Part shown: piece by piece, positions 6,398-11,931 of the stretch
How positions within the stretch are numbered: position 1 is the first letter of the stretch
Layout of the letters: each line of letters begins with the position of its first letter
NCBI GenBank assembly: GCA_934876235.1
Contig: CAKXKM010000043.1
Location: 4,010-15,940, forward strand
Source of the DNA: Collinsella sp. AF02-46-1
GTDB lineage: Bacteria; Actinomycetota; Coriobacteriia; Coriobacteriales; Coriobacteriaceae
Direction: 5' to 3'
DNA: 11,931 nucleotides
Notes under the pieces: generated by a model
Database searches by the model: none
What the model was told of the DNA's origin: nothing
The model's input: only the letters and a program-made list of their open reading frames with translations
Position numbers and translations under genes: made by a program

Positions 6398-6545
6398 AAG
6401 GAGTCCTCTCTCAACATCAACAAGTGACAGGCTAGCTACCCGTACCTTACACAACGGTAAGGCAAGCGTAAGCCATATCGATGGTAGCCGACTCGGCTCC
6501 CTGCGACTATAGATGCCGTAGACTAATCGCAAGAAAGGACTCGGT
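6398..6545. promoter_or_regulatory. Divergent promoter region, mutT-vsr / ABC transporter
   Basis: These 148 bases separate two divergent units. They contain a BceR-like box (6447-6460) and a perfect palindrome, AGCCGA-C-TCGGCT (6486-6498). Possible -10 boxes for the transporter are TATAGA (6508-6513) and TAGACT (6519-6524). No strong -35 box accompanies either, which would suit an activator-dependent promoter. Confidence 0.45.
6445..6462. promoter_or_regulatory. BceR-like response-regulator box
   Basis: CCTTAC and GTAAGG form a perfect 6-bp inverted repeat around ACAACG. The inner 14 bases, TTACA-CAAC-GGTAA, match the Bacillus BceR consensus TNACA-N4-TGTAA at all but one defined position. 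A further GTAAGC lies at 6468-6473, about one helical turn downstream. The position upstream of a BceAB-type operon supports the assignment. Confidence 0.5.
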
Positions 6546-7331
6546 ATGCAAACCACGCACATGGCGACCCCGGTACTGGAGGTCGCGCATCTCGAAAAGG
6601 TATATGGAGCGTTGGGAAACGTGACCCGCGCGCTCAACGACGTCAGCTTTACCGTCAACCGCGGCGAATTCGTTGGCATCATGGGCGCCTCGGGCTCGGG
6701 CAAGTCGACGTTGCTCAACTGCGTCTCAACCATCGATAGCGCCACGAGCGGCACCATCCGCATCAACGGGCAGGACGTTACGCGCATGAAGCAGGCCAAG
6801 CTCTCGCAGTTCCGCCGCGAGGAGCTGGGCTTTATCTTCCAGGATTCCAACCTGCTCGATACGCTCACGGCACGCGAGAACATCGCCCTGCCGCTCACCA
6901 TCGCCCGCACAAACTCGGCAGAGATCTCGACCCGCGTGCAGGATGTAGCCGCGCGTCTGTCTATCAGTCAGGTGCTCGACAAGTATCCCTACCAGATGTC
7001 CGGCGGTCAGCAACAGCGCGTTGCCGCGGCTCGCGCACTCGTCACCGACCCAACTATGATCATGGCCGACGAGCCCACCGGCGCCCTCGATTCCAAGAGC
7101 GCCCGCCTGCTGCTCGAGAGCCTAGAGGCCCTCAACCGCCGCCTGCGCGCCACCGTGCTCATGGTCACGCACGACAGCTTTGCCGCCAGCTACACGAGCC
7201 GTGTGCTGTTTATCCGCGACGGCAAGATTTTCACCGAGCTGCGCCGCGGCGACACCGACCGACGAGAGTTCTTCGACCGCATTATGGAGGTCGTTGCCAT
7301 GATGGGCGGTGAGGGCTCCGATGCTCTGTAA
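6546..7331 (+). CDS. ABC transporter ATP-binding protein, BceA/MacB-like
   Basis: The 261-residue ATPase shows every nucleotide-binding motif in order: Walker A GASGSGKST (47-55), Q-loop Gln99 in FIFQDSNLLD, signature MSGGQQQRVA (151-160), Walker B MIMADEP with Asp175/Glu176, D-loop ALDS, and switch His209. The LLDTLTARENIALPL segment is characteristic of the BceA/LolD/MacB group. The start at 6546 follows AAAGGA with a six-base spacer. The next gene, a ten-helix permease, overlaps it by 11 bases, so the two are translationally coupled and form one transporter. Such pairs sense and confer resistance to peptide antibiotics such as bacitracin or lantibiotics by acting at lipid II cycle intermediates in the membrane. 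No BceRS-type two-component system is present in the window, so its controller must be elsewhere. Confidence 0.94.
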   Translation: MQTTHMATPVLEVAHLEKVYGALGNVTRALNDVSFTVNRGEFVGIMGASGSGKSTLLNCVSTIDSATSGTIRINGQDVTRMKQAKLSQFRREELGFIFQDSNLLDTLTARENIALPLTIARTNSAEISTRVQDVAARLSISQVLDKYPYQMSGGQQQRVAAARALVTDPTMIMADEPTGALDSKSARLLLESLEALNRRLRATVLMVTHDSFAASYTSRVLFIRDGKIFTELRRGDTDRREFFDRIMEVVAMMGGEGSDAL

Positions 7332-9558
7332 ACTCGCTTGGGGCAACGTCCGCCGCGCCGGCCGCGATTACCTTGTCTACTTGCTGACGCTCACCTTGGG
7401 CGTCACGGTCTTCTATGCCTTCAACACCGTCTCGATGCAGGTCGACATTGCCGGCATCAAGGAGGAGGGACTGTCCGAGCTCATGGGCAGCATGCTCGGC
7501 TACCTGACGTGCTTTTTGGCCGGCGTCATGGCCTTTTTGATGGTGTATGCCAACAACTTCATCATGAAGCGCCGCAAAAAGGAGTTCGGCCTGTACCAGG
7601 TGCTCGGCATGCGCCGCGGGCGCGTCGCCACGATCATGGCGCTCGAGACCGTATTTGTTTCGGTCGGCGCTTTTGTCGCCGGCATTGTGCTGGGCGTGGG
7701 GCTCTCCCAGCTCATGACGTTCTTTACGGCCTCGCTCTTTAAGACACAGATCGCTAATTTCCACTTCTTTTTCTCGGTGCATGCGTTCAACCTGACCCTT
7801 GCCTGCATGCTCGTGATGTTTGTGCTCACGCTGCTGCTGAACCTTCGCGCCGTGCGCCGCACCAGGCTCATTGAGCTCATGGGTGCCGAGCGTCGCAACG
7901 AGAGCATCAAGACGCGCAACCCCTGGATCGCGATTGCCATCTTTGCCGTGGGCGTGGCGCTTGTGGGCGTGGCCTATTACCGTCTGCTACGTGATGGGTT
8001 CCCGCTGACTGCGACGGACAGCAAGCTGCAAGAGGCCATGAGCCAGTTTGGCATTACGACCGCTATGGTTACAGTGGGTACCTTTGCGCTGTTCTGGGGA
8101 CTCTCGGGCATGCTCATCAAGCTGCTGCAGAGCCTGCGCGGCGTGTACTGGCGCGGCCTCAACATGTTTACCGTGCGCCAGCTTGCGGCCAAGGTCAACA
8201 CGGTGTGCTTTTCGATGGGCGTCATCGCGATGATTCTGTTTTTGGCCATTACCTCGGTGACCTGCGGTATGTCGATTGCCAACGTGATGAACGAAAACCT
8301 GGAGCGCTATAACCCTGTTGACGTGTCTCAGACGTATGTCTATTACACGCCCGAAACGCTCGACTACTACAAGGAGTATGTCAATCCGTCTGAGGCCGAT
8401 CGCATGGTGCTGGCCGATGCAACGGTCGATTTGTACGCTGCATGGCATGGCGATCGTAAAGATCCCGATAACGTTGCAGACGGTATTAAGGGCAAGTCGG
8501 CGGACAACAACGACGAGACCGGCAAGAAGGTCAATATCGCCGATGTTGCCGGTGAACATGTGCAGATCGATTCGTATCTGAGTTACCCGCTTGGCGGCTC
8601 GGGCCCCTCGGTGGTGGCGGGTGAGATGTGCAAGGCCATGGGCGAAAAGCTTCCCAAGGCGCTCGAGGGAAGCAACGCCGATGCGATGGGTCTGTTTGTG
8701 ACGCCGGCGAGCCAGTACAACAAATTGCGCCAGATGATGGGCGAGGAGCTGGTGAGCATTGGCCGGGACCAGTACTTGCTTACGTGTGATATGGGCGGTG
8801 AGCTGGGCGACCTGTACACCAAATACATGGCCGGCGGCCATGCCCTCACCTTGGGCGGGCATGAGCTCAAGCCCGCAACCGATAAGTCGGACGAGGACAC
8901 GGCGGCCATCGCCAACTCGGCGATGGGCAGCAATCCCGGTACCGTGGTCGTAGCCGATGAACTGCTGTCCCAGCTTAACCTGCAGCCGTATTCCAGTAAT
9001 CTGCTCGTTAACTACAAACAGGGGATGGATACGACCGAGGCAGACGAGAGCATTAAATACACCTTGCTCGACAATCTGCTCGTTGACGGCAAGGAGCCGG
9101 GGTCGTGGGGAGTCTTCATCACGCGTTCCGAGATGTACACGCAAGCAGCGCAGATGAACGGCATGATTAGCTATCTGGCCATCTACATTGGCTTTGTACT
9201 GGTCGTTGCGTGCGCGGCAATCCTATCGATCCAGCAGCTCTCCAATGTGGCCGACGGCAGCCGCAGCTATCGTGTGCTGGCACAGATCGGCTGTGACGAC
9301 CGCCAGATTCGCCATTCGGTGATGGCGCAGCAAGCGGTATTCTTTCTGTTCCCGCTGGCAGTGGGCCTGGCGCACTCCTTTGTGGCGCTCAAGGTGATCA
9401 TCGAGCTGGTGAGCGTATTCGGCGATATGAGCATCGGCGGCACCGTGGGCCTCACCTGCGCGATTTTCCTGGCGGCCTATGGTGGCTACTTCCTGGTAAC
9501 GTACCTCATGAGCGCCGGCATGGTACAAGCTGCCATCGCCACCCGCTACAGCGAATAG
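7321..9558 (+). CDS. FtsX-like ABC permease, BceB-type
   Basis: The 745-residue membrane protein has the BceB layout of ten predicted helices, roughly at 17-37, 56-80, 104-131, 150-174, 202-220, 246-268, 295-321, 615-637, 667-690 and 706-732. A large extracellular domain of about 290 residues lies between helices 7 and 8. FtsX-type segments include the MKRRKKEFGLYQVLGM stretch after helix 2 and the cytoplasmic stretch before helix 9 (RSYRVLAQIGCDDRQIRHSV). In BceB proteins the extracellular domain binds the peptide-bound target and signals to a BceS-type kinase. It is somewhat longer than typical BceB (about 650 residues), mainly through this domain. The ATG at 7321 follows GAGG with a six-base spacer and is preferred to the GTG 12 bases upstream. 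It overlaps the ATPase gene by 11 bases. Confidence 0.92.
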   Translation: MLCKLAWGNVRRAGRDYLVYLLTLTLGVTVFYAFNTVSMQVDIAGIKEEGLSELMGSMLGYLTCFLAGVMAFLMVYANNFIMKRRKKEFGLYQVLGMRRGRVATIMALETVFVSVGAFVAGIVLGVGLSQLMTFFTASLFKTQIANFHFFFSVHAFNLTLACMLVMFVLTLLLNLRAVRRTRLIELMGAERRNESIKTRNPWIAIAIFAVGVALVGVAYYRLLRDGFPLTATDSKLQEAMSQFGITTAMVTVGTFALFWGLSGMLIKLLQSLRGVYWRGLNMFTVRQLAAKVNTVCFSMGVIAMILFLAITSVTCGMSIANVMNENLERYNPVDVSQTYVYYTPETLDYYKEYVNPSEADRMVLADATVDLYAAWHGDRKDPDNVADGIKGKSADNNDETGKKVNIADVAGEHVQIDSYLSYPLGGSGPSVVAGEMCKAMGEKLPKALEGSNADAMGLFVTPASQYNKLRQMMGEELVSIGRDQYLLTCDMGGELGDLYTKYMAGGHALTLGGHELKPATDKSDEDTAAIANSAMGSNPGTVVVADELLSQLNLQPYSSNLLVNYKQGMDTTEADESIKYTLLDNLLVDGKEPGSWGVFITRSEMYTQAAQMNGMISYLAIYIGFVLVVACAAILSIQQLSNVADGSRSYRVLAQIGCDDRQIRHSVMAQQAVFFLFPLAVGLAHSFVALKVIIELVSVFGDMSIGGTVGLTCAIFLAAYGGYFLVTYLMSAGMVQAAIATRYSE

Positions 9559-9602
9559 CCGACTCAAAGCAAAACATTCGCAGGTTGAGCATAAATCAGC
9601 GA

Positions 9603-9740
9603 AAGCGCCCCTAGACGAGCAAGGTGACGTGAAAGAGGAGGGAAGCGTACTTCGGTACGCGACCGACGATTGAACGTCAGATTGCCGCCTAGGGCGCTTG
9701 CAGCGTCGAGCCGTTACGCGGTTTGGCAAAACCGCGTAAC
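9603..9740 (+). repeat. Bipartite hairpin repeat, upstream copy
   Basis: Module A is a nested stem: AAGCGCCCCTAG (9603-9614) with CTAGGGCGCTT (9689-9699, one bulged C), GCAA (9619-9622) with TTGC (9682-9685), TGACGT (9625-9630) with ACGTCA (9674-9679), and a terminal hairpin of GCGTAC and GTACGC around a TTCG tetraloop (9645-9660). Module B is a perfect 12-bp hairpin, GTTACGCGGTTT (9713-9724) with AAACCGCGTAAC (9729-9740), loop GGCA. No T run follows either module. The downstream copy at 11279-11402 repeats the arrangement. Confidence 0.75.
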
Positions 9741-9770
9741 TCGAGCCCCTTCGTGGTGGTTTTTACGTTT

Positions 9771-9827
9771 ATCTCAATCTGTAACATATGGCTGGCAAAA
9801 TCGCCTCTATCTGTTATAGATTGAGAT
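9771..9827. promoter_or_regulatory. Operator-like inverted pair 1
   Basis: ATCTCAATCTGTAACA (9771-9786) and TGTTATAGATTGAGAT (9812-9827) are inverted copies of one 16-base motif with a single mismatch, 25 bases apart. The second copy overlaps the proposed -35 box TTGAGA at 9821-9826. Confidence 0.6.
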
Positions 9828-9849
9828 TGTTTGTCCCGAGCCATACGGT

Positions 9850-9910
9850 TTGTCTCGATCTGTAACAACAAGACGGGGATTCGGCCCCTAGATGTTACAG
9901 ATCGAGACAA
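9850..9910. promoter_or_regulatory. Operator-like inverted pair 2, perfect 18-bp stem
   Basis: TTGTCTCGATCTGTAACA (9850-9867) is the exact reverse complement of bases 9893-9910. The core (G/A)TCTC(G/A)ATCTGTAACA is shared with pair 1, giving four sites in all. The left site starts where the proposed -10 box ends and would cover the transcription start. If transcribed, the pair forms a strong hairpin ending 14 bases before the ribosome binding site. Confidence 0.65.
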
Positions 9911-9936
9911 TGGTCGTTCGATTTGGAGGAAGCCTT

Positions 9937-11142
9937 ATGCGCACGATTACCGAGTCCGAGTCCACCCCCAAGGCCGACGGTTTCTTTATGCCTGCTGAGT
10001 TTGCCCCGCAGGATCGCGTGTGGATGGGTTGGCCCCACCGCACCGACACCTGGGCCCACGGCGCCAAGCCGGCTCAGAGGCAGTATGCCGCCATCGCTCG
10101 CGCCATCGCCGAGTTCACCCCGGTCACCATGTGCGCCAACCAGGCTGACTACGCCAACTGCAAGGCCTTCTTCGAGAACGACGAAAACGTCACCGTTATC
10201 GAGATGACCACCGACGACGCTTGGTTCCGTGACACCGCTGCCACTTTTGTTATCAACGGCAAGGGCGATAAGCGCGCCAACCACTGGCACTTCAACGCCT
10301 ACGGCGGCCTCGTCGACGGCCTCTATTTCCCATGGGACAAGGACGAGCAGATCGCCCTTAAGATAGCTGAGCTCTCCGGCTGCCGTCGCTATCGTCCCGA
10401 TGACATGATCCTCGAGGGCGGTTCCATCACCGTCGACGGCGAAGGTACCGTGGTCGTGACCGACCAGTGCCTGCTTTCCCCGGGCCGCACCTGCTCTGCG
10501 GTTCTGGAGGAGGAAGAGGATTCCGAGTCCATCTGGCCCAAGTTCAAGAGGAAGTTTGAGCCCTGGAGTGAGGAGCTTCGCGCCTATATGGACGAGCACC
10601 TCAAGGATTACCTGGGTGTCGAGAAGGTCATCTGGGTCAAGGAGGGCATCGACCCCGAGGAGACCAACGGTCACATCGACGACGTCGCCACGTTCATCGC
10701 CCCGGGCGTCATGGCCTGCATCTGGACTGACGATCCCGAGTATCCGTTCTACGAGCAGTGCCACGCCATCTACGAGACCCTCTCCAACGCCGTTGACGCC
10801 AAGGGCCGCAAGATGAAGGTCTACAAGCTCTGCATGCCCGTGAACCCGCTGTTTATGGACCAGGCTTCCTGCGACACCATCGACGCCGACGAGAACGCCG
10901 AGCCGCGCGTCGCCGACGAGCCGCTGATCGCCTCCTACATGAACTACCTGGTCACCAACCACGGCGTTATCGTCCCGCAGTACGGCGACGAGAACGACCA
11001 GCTTGCCGTTGACACGCTCCAGAAGATCTACGACGAGGTCTGGGGCGAGGGCGTCTACAAGTGCGTCGGCGTTCAGTCCGAGCAGGTCGTCTTCGGTGGC
11101 GGCAACATCCACTGCATTACGCAGCAGGAGCCGTCAGCGTAA
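9937..11142 (+). CDS. aguA: Agmatine deiminase
   Basis: The 401-residue protein belongs to the peptidyl-arginine-deiminase-like guanidine hydrolase family and converts agmatine to N-carbamoylputrescine plus ammonia in the cytoplasm. Family features seen are MGWPHR (30-35), DDAWFRD (93-99, agmatine-binding Asp/Arg), LEGGS (159-163), NGHIDD with His246, and the catalytic Cys393 in GGGNIHCITQQEP. The start at 9937 is set by GGAGGA (9925-9930) with a six-base spacer; an in-frame ATG at 9892 lies inside an operator-like repeat. An acidic, aromatic insertion at about 187-212 (EEEEDSESIW, then KFKRKFEPW) makes it some 25-30 residues longer than typical AguA. No putrescine carbamoyltransferase, carbamate kinase or antiporter is adjacent, so the rest of the pathway must be elsewhere. 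It stands alone between two copies of a structured repeat. Confidence 0.94.
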   Translation: MRTITESESTPKADGFFMPAEFAPQDRVWMGWPHRTDTWAHGAKPAQRQYAAIARAIAEFTPVTMCANQADYANCKAFFENDENVTVIEMTTDDAWFRDTAATFVINGKGDKRANHWHFNAYGGLVDGLYFPWDKDEQIALKIAELSGCRRYRPDDMILEGGSITVDGEGTVVVTDQCLLSPGRTCSAVLEEEEDSESIWPKFKRKFEPWSEELRAYMDEHLKDYLGVEKVIWVKEGIDPEETNGHIDDVATFIAPGVMACIWTDDPEYPFYEQCHAIYETLSNAVDAKGRKMKVYKLCMPVNPLFMDQASCDTIDADENAEPRVADEPLIASYMNYLVTNHGVIVPQYGDENDQLAVDTLQKIYDEVWGEGVYKCVGVQSEQVVFGGGNIHCITQQEPSA

Positions 11143-11168
11143 CTGTCTGTCTTCCCGAGGCACGGCAC

Positions 11169-11222
11169 CTTGCCCTTCATTTGTCGCTTGCGTACCAAAG
11201 TACGCGGCGCTCCTCTTTCACG
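11169..11222 (-). repeat. Inverted third copy of hairpin repeat module A
   Basis: On the minus strand CGTGAAAGAGGAG (11222-11210) is identical to 9628-9640. It is followed by GCGTAC, loop TTTG and GTACGC (11205-11190), the same hairpin as the upstream copy with one loop change, and then by related CGAC..TGAA sequence. Outer pairing persists with different bases: GAGG (11159-11162) with CCTC (11236-11239), and CGGC (11163-11166 region) with GCCG (11230-11233 region). Module B is absent. Confidence 0.6.
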
Positions 11223-11278
11223 GGAATCTGCCGCACCTCAGAAACCCAGCCGATCAATCGGACGGGGGCTACTTGATT

Positions 11279-11402
11279 GCAAGGTGACGTGAAACGAAAG
11301 GGCGCTGACCTTCTGGTCGCGCCCTTGAAGTTGAACGTCAGATTGTCCAAATGCGGCCTGCGTAGCGTCGGCCCGTTACGCAGTTTGGTAAAACCGCGTA
11401 AC
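11279..11402 (+). repeat. Bipartite hairpin repeat, downstream copy
   Basis: GCAAGGTGACGTGAAA (11279-11294) and TTGAACGTCAGATTG (11331-11345) match the upstream copy exactly and pair through TGACGT/ACGTCA. The inner hairpin is different in sequence but intact: AAGGGCGC (11298-11305) with GCGCCCTT (11319-11326), and GACC with GGTC around TTCT. Module B follows after 34 bases (33 in the upstream copy): GTTACGCAGTTT (11375-11386) with AAACCGCGTAAC (11391-11402). Its single mismatch is A-C on the plus strand but a G-T wobble on the minus strand. Its last base is within the stop codon of the DAHP synthase gene. Confidence 0.75.
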
Positions 11403-11931
11403 TAAATACGTTCCGCGATCTCGTGGATGAGGTAGTCGGTCTTTTCCCAGCCCAGACACGGGTCGGTGATCGACTTGCCAAAGACGCCGCCGTCGACCGG
11501 CTGGTTGCCGTCCTCCAGATAAGACTCGATCATAAAGCCCTTGACCAGCTTGGAGATGGATTCGTTGCGGCGGCAGCTGTCGAGCACCTCCTTGCAAATG
11601 CGGTACTGCTCCAGCGGACGCTTGCCCGAGTTGTCATGGTTGCAGTCAATGACCGCCGCCGGATTGGCATAACCGGCGTGCTCGGTATAGCGCTCGGCCA
11701 GGCGCTCGAGGTGCTCGTAGTGATAGTTGGGGTAGGTGCGCCCATCGAGACCGATGTAGCCGCGCATGACGGCGTGCGCAAGCGGGTTGCCATCGCACTC
11801 GACTTCCCAGTTACGGAAGATGAAGCTCTGGTGCGCCTGTGCGGCGTAAATGGAGTTGAGCATAACGGTGGTAGAGCCGGCAGTGGGATTCTTCATGCCG
11901 ACGGGTACCGAAATGCCGCTCGACACCAGAC
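11402..11931 (-). CDS. Class I DAHP synthase (3-deoxy-7-phosphoheptulonate synthase), C-terminal part
   Basis: The visible 175 residues are the C-terminal half of a class I DAHP synthase of the AroF/AroG/AroH type; the N terminus lies beyond the window. The enzyme condenses phosphoenolpyruvate and erythrose 4-phosphate in the first step of the shikimate pathway. Family features are SSGISVPVGMKNPTAG, HAVMRG, the metal-binding His in DCNHDNSGK, Glu in MIESYLEDG and Asp in KSITDPCLGWE, all in the expected order and spacing. No chorismate mutase domain follows; the protein ends 14 residues after the last helix motif. The allosteric region that would tell the feedback type is mostly outside the window, so I give no isozyme symbol. 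The TAG stop overlaps the final base of the structured repeat copy at 11279-11402. Confidence 0.93.
   Translation of the reverse strand, partial: LVSSGISVPVGMKNPTAGSTTVMLNSIYAAQAHQSFIFRNWEVECDGNPLAHAVMRGYIGLDGRTYPNYHYEHLERLAERYTEHAGYANPAAVIDCNHDNSGKRPLEQYRICKEVLDSCRRNESISKLVKGFMIESYLEDGNQPVDGGVFGKSITDPCLGWEKTDYLIHEIAERI

Larger units (their letters stand above)
9559..9936. promoter_or_regulatory. Long control region upstream of agmatine deiminase
   Basis: These 378 bases contain no credible gene. They hold the upstream copy of the bipartite hairpin repeat (9619-9740), a GTGGTGGTTTTT stretch resembling half of the terminator at 943-981, and two inverted pairs of a 16-base motif. A plausible promoter with -35 TTGAGA (9821-9826), a 17-base spacer and -10 TACGGT (9844-9849) lies between the two pairs. 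Confidence 0.5.

Noticed and set aside
5369..6427. Long plus-strand open frame of 352 codons opposite the mutT-vsr gene
   Set aside because: It is the antisense shadow of a protein with clear Nudix and Vsr motifs; its own product matches no family and its open length follows from GC-rich codon bias.
5411..6910. Upstream extension of the mutT-vsr frame to 6910
   Set aside because: It would overlap the transporter ATPase gene and add 171 residues unlike any Nudix protein; the TTG at 6397 has a ribosome binding site and a family-typical N terminus.
9689..9910. Minus-strand small ORF with two LLQIE/MLQIE segments
   Set aside because: The repeated peptide is only the translation of the repeated 16-base operator motif.
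9892..9936. Earlier ATG for agmatine deiminase
   Set aside because: It sits inside the operator-like repeat without a ribosome binding site; GGAGGA precedes the ATG at 9937.
9895..11112. Minus-strand open frame of 405 codons opposite agmatine deiminase
   Set aside because: Antisense shadow; the product is low-complexity and the plus strand has the full active site.
9713..11402. Integron attC-like interpretation of the repeats flanking aguA
   Set aside because: The GTTACGC/GCGTAAC ends are only superficially like attC core sites and break the GTTRRRY consensus; no integrase is in the window.
11375..11402. Module B hairpin as intrinsic terminator of the DAHP synthase gene
   Set aside because: No T run follows on the minus strand, and the stem overlaps the stop codon; it is better described as part of the repeat.
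1..11931. CRISPR arrays, tRNA or rRNA genes, insertion sequences, prophage genes
   Set aside because: No regularly spaced repeats, cloverleaf sequences, transposase or phage-type proteins were seen on either strand.

Overview
The window reads as an ordinary chromosomal stretch of a GC-rich gut Actinomycete of the Coriobacteriia. A Collinsella-like organism fits best, judging from codon use, the mix of gene families and the style of the intergenic repeats. This is inference from sequence character, because no taxonomic marker is present.

Layout. 1-919 (+): C-terminal three quarters of an FprA-type flavo-diiron protein, closed by a strong hairpin terminator (943-986). 986-1789 (-): DeoR/GlpR-type sugar-phosphate regulator, divergent from a GatY/KbaY-like class II aldolase (2125-2982, +). 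The 335-base gap between them holds short palindromes that could be its operators. 2983-3303: no gene, but a strong bidirectional terminator set inside a 29-base inverted repeat, followed by a second, related repeat unit exactly 100 bases away. 3304-4922 (-): an AraC-type regulator that looks leaderless, followed by a HAD phosphatase. 4923-5410: poorly understood, with one weak small ORF and a stretch that looks like decayed coding sequence. 5411-6397 (-): a single protein carrying an N-terminal MutT-like Nudix domain and a C-terminal Vsr mismatch endonuclease. 6546-9558 (+): BceAB-type ABC ATPase and permease, overlapping by 11 bases, with a BceR-like box upstream but no two-component system in view. 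9937-11142 (+): agmatine deiminase. 11402-11931 (-): C-terminal part of a class I DAHP synthase, cut by the window end.

The most striking non-coding structure surrounds the agmatine deiminase gene. A bipartite, hairpin-forming repeat of about 122 bases lies in the same orientation on both sides (9619-9740 and 11279-11402). The inner hairpin has different sequence in the two copies but keeps its pairing and position, as expected of a folded RNA or structured DNA element. A third, inverted copy of its first module sits at 11169-11222. Between the upstream copy and the gene are four copies of a 16-base operator-like motif arranged as two inverted pairs around a plausible promoter.

The genes do not form one pathway. 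They are separate small units: oxygen or nitric oxide detoxification, sugar-phosphate cleavage, an AraC/HAD pair, nucleotide-pool and mismatch repair, antimicrobial-peptide-type transport, agmatine catabolism and aromatic amino acid biosynthesis. The leading candidates for something not well described are the MutT-Vsr fusion and the structured repeat flanking the agmatine deiminase gene.
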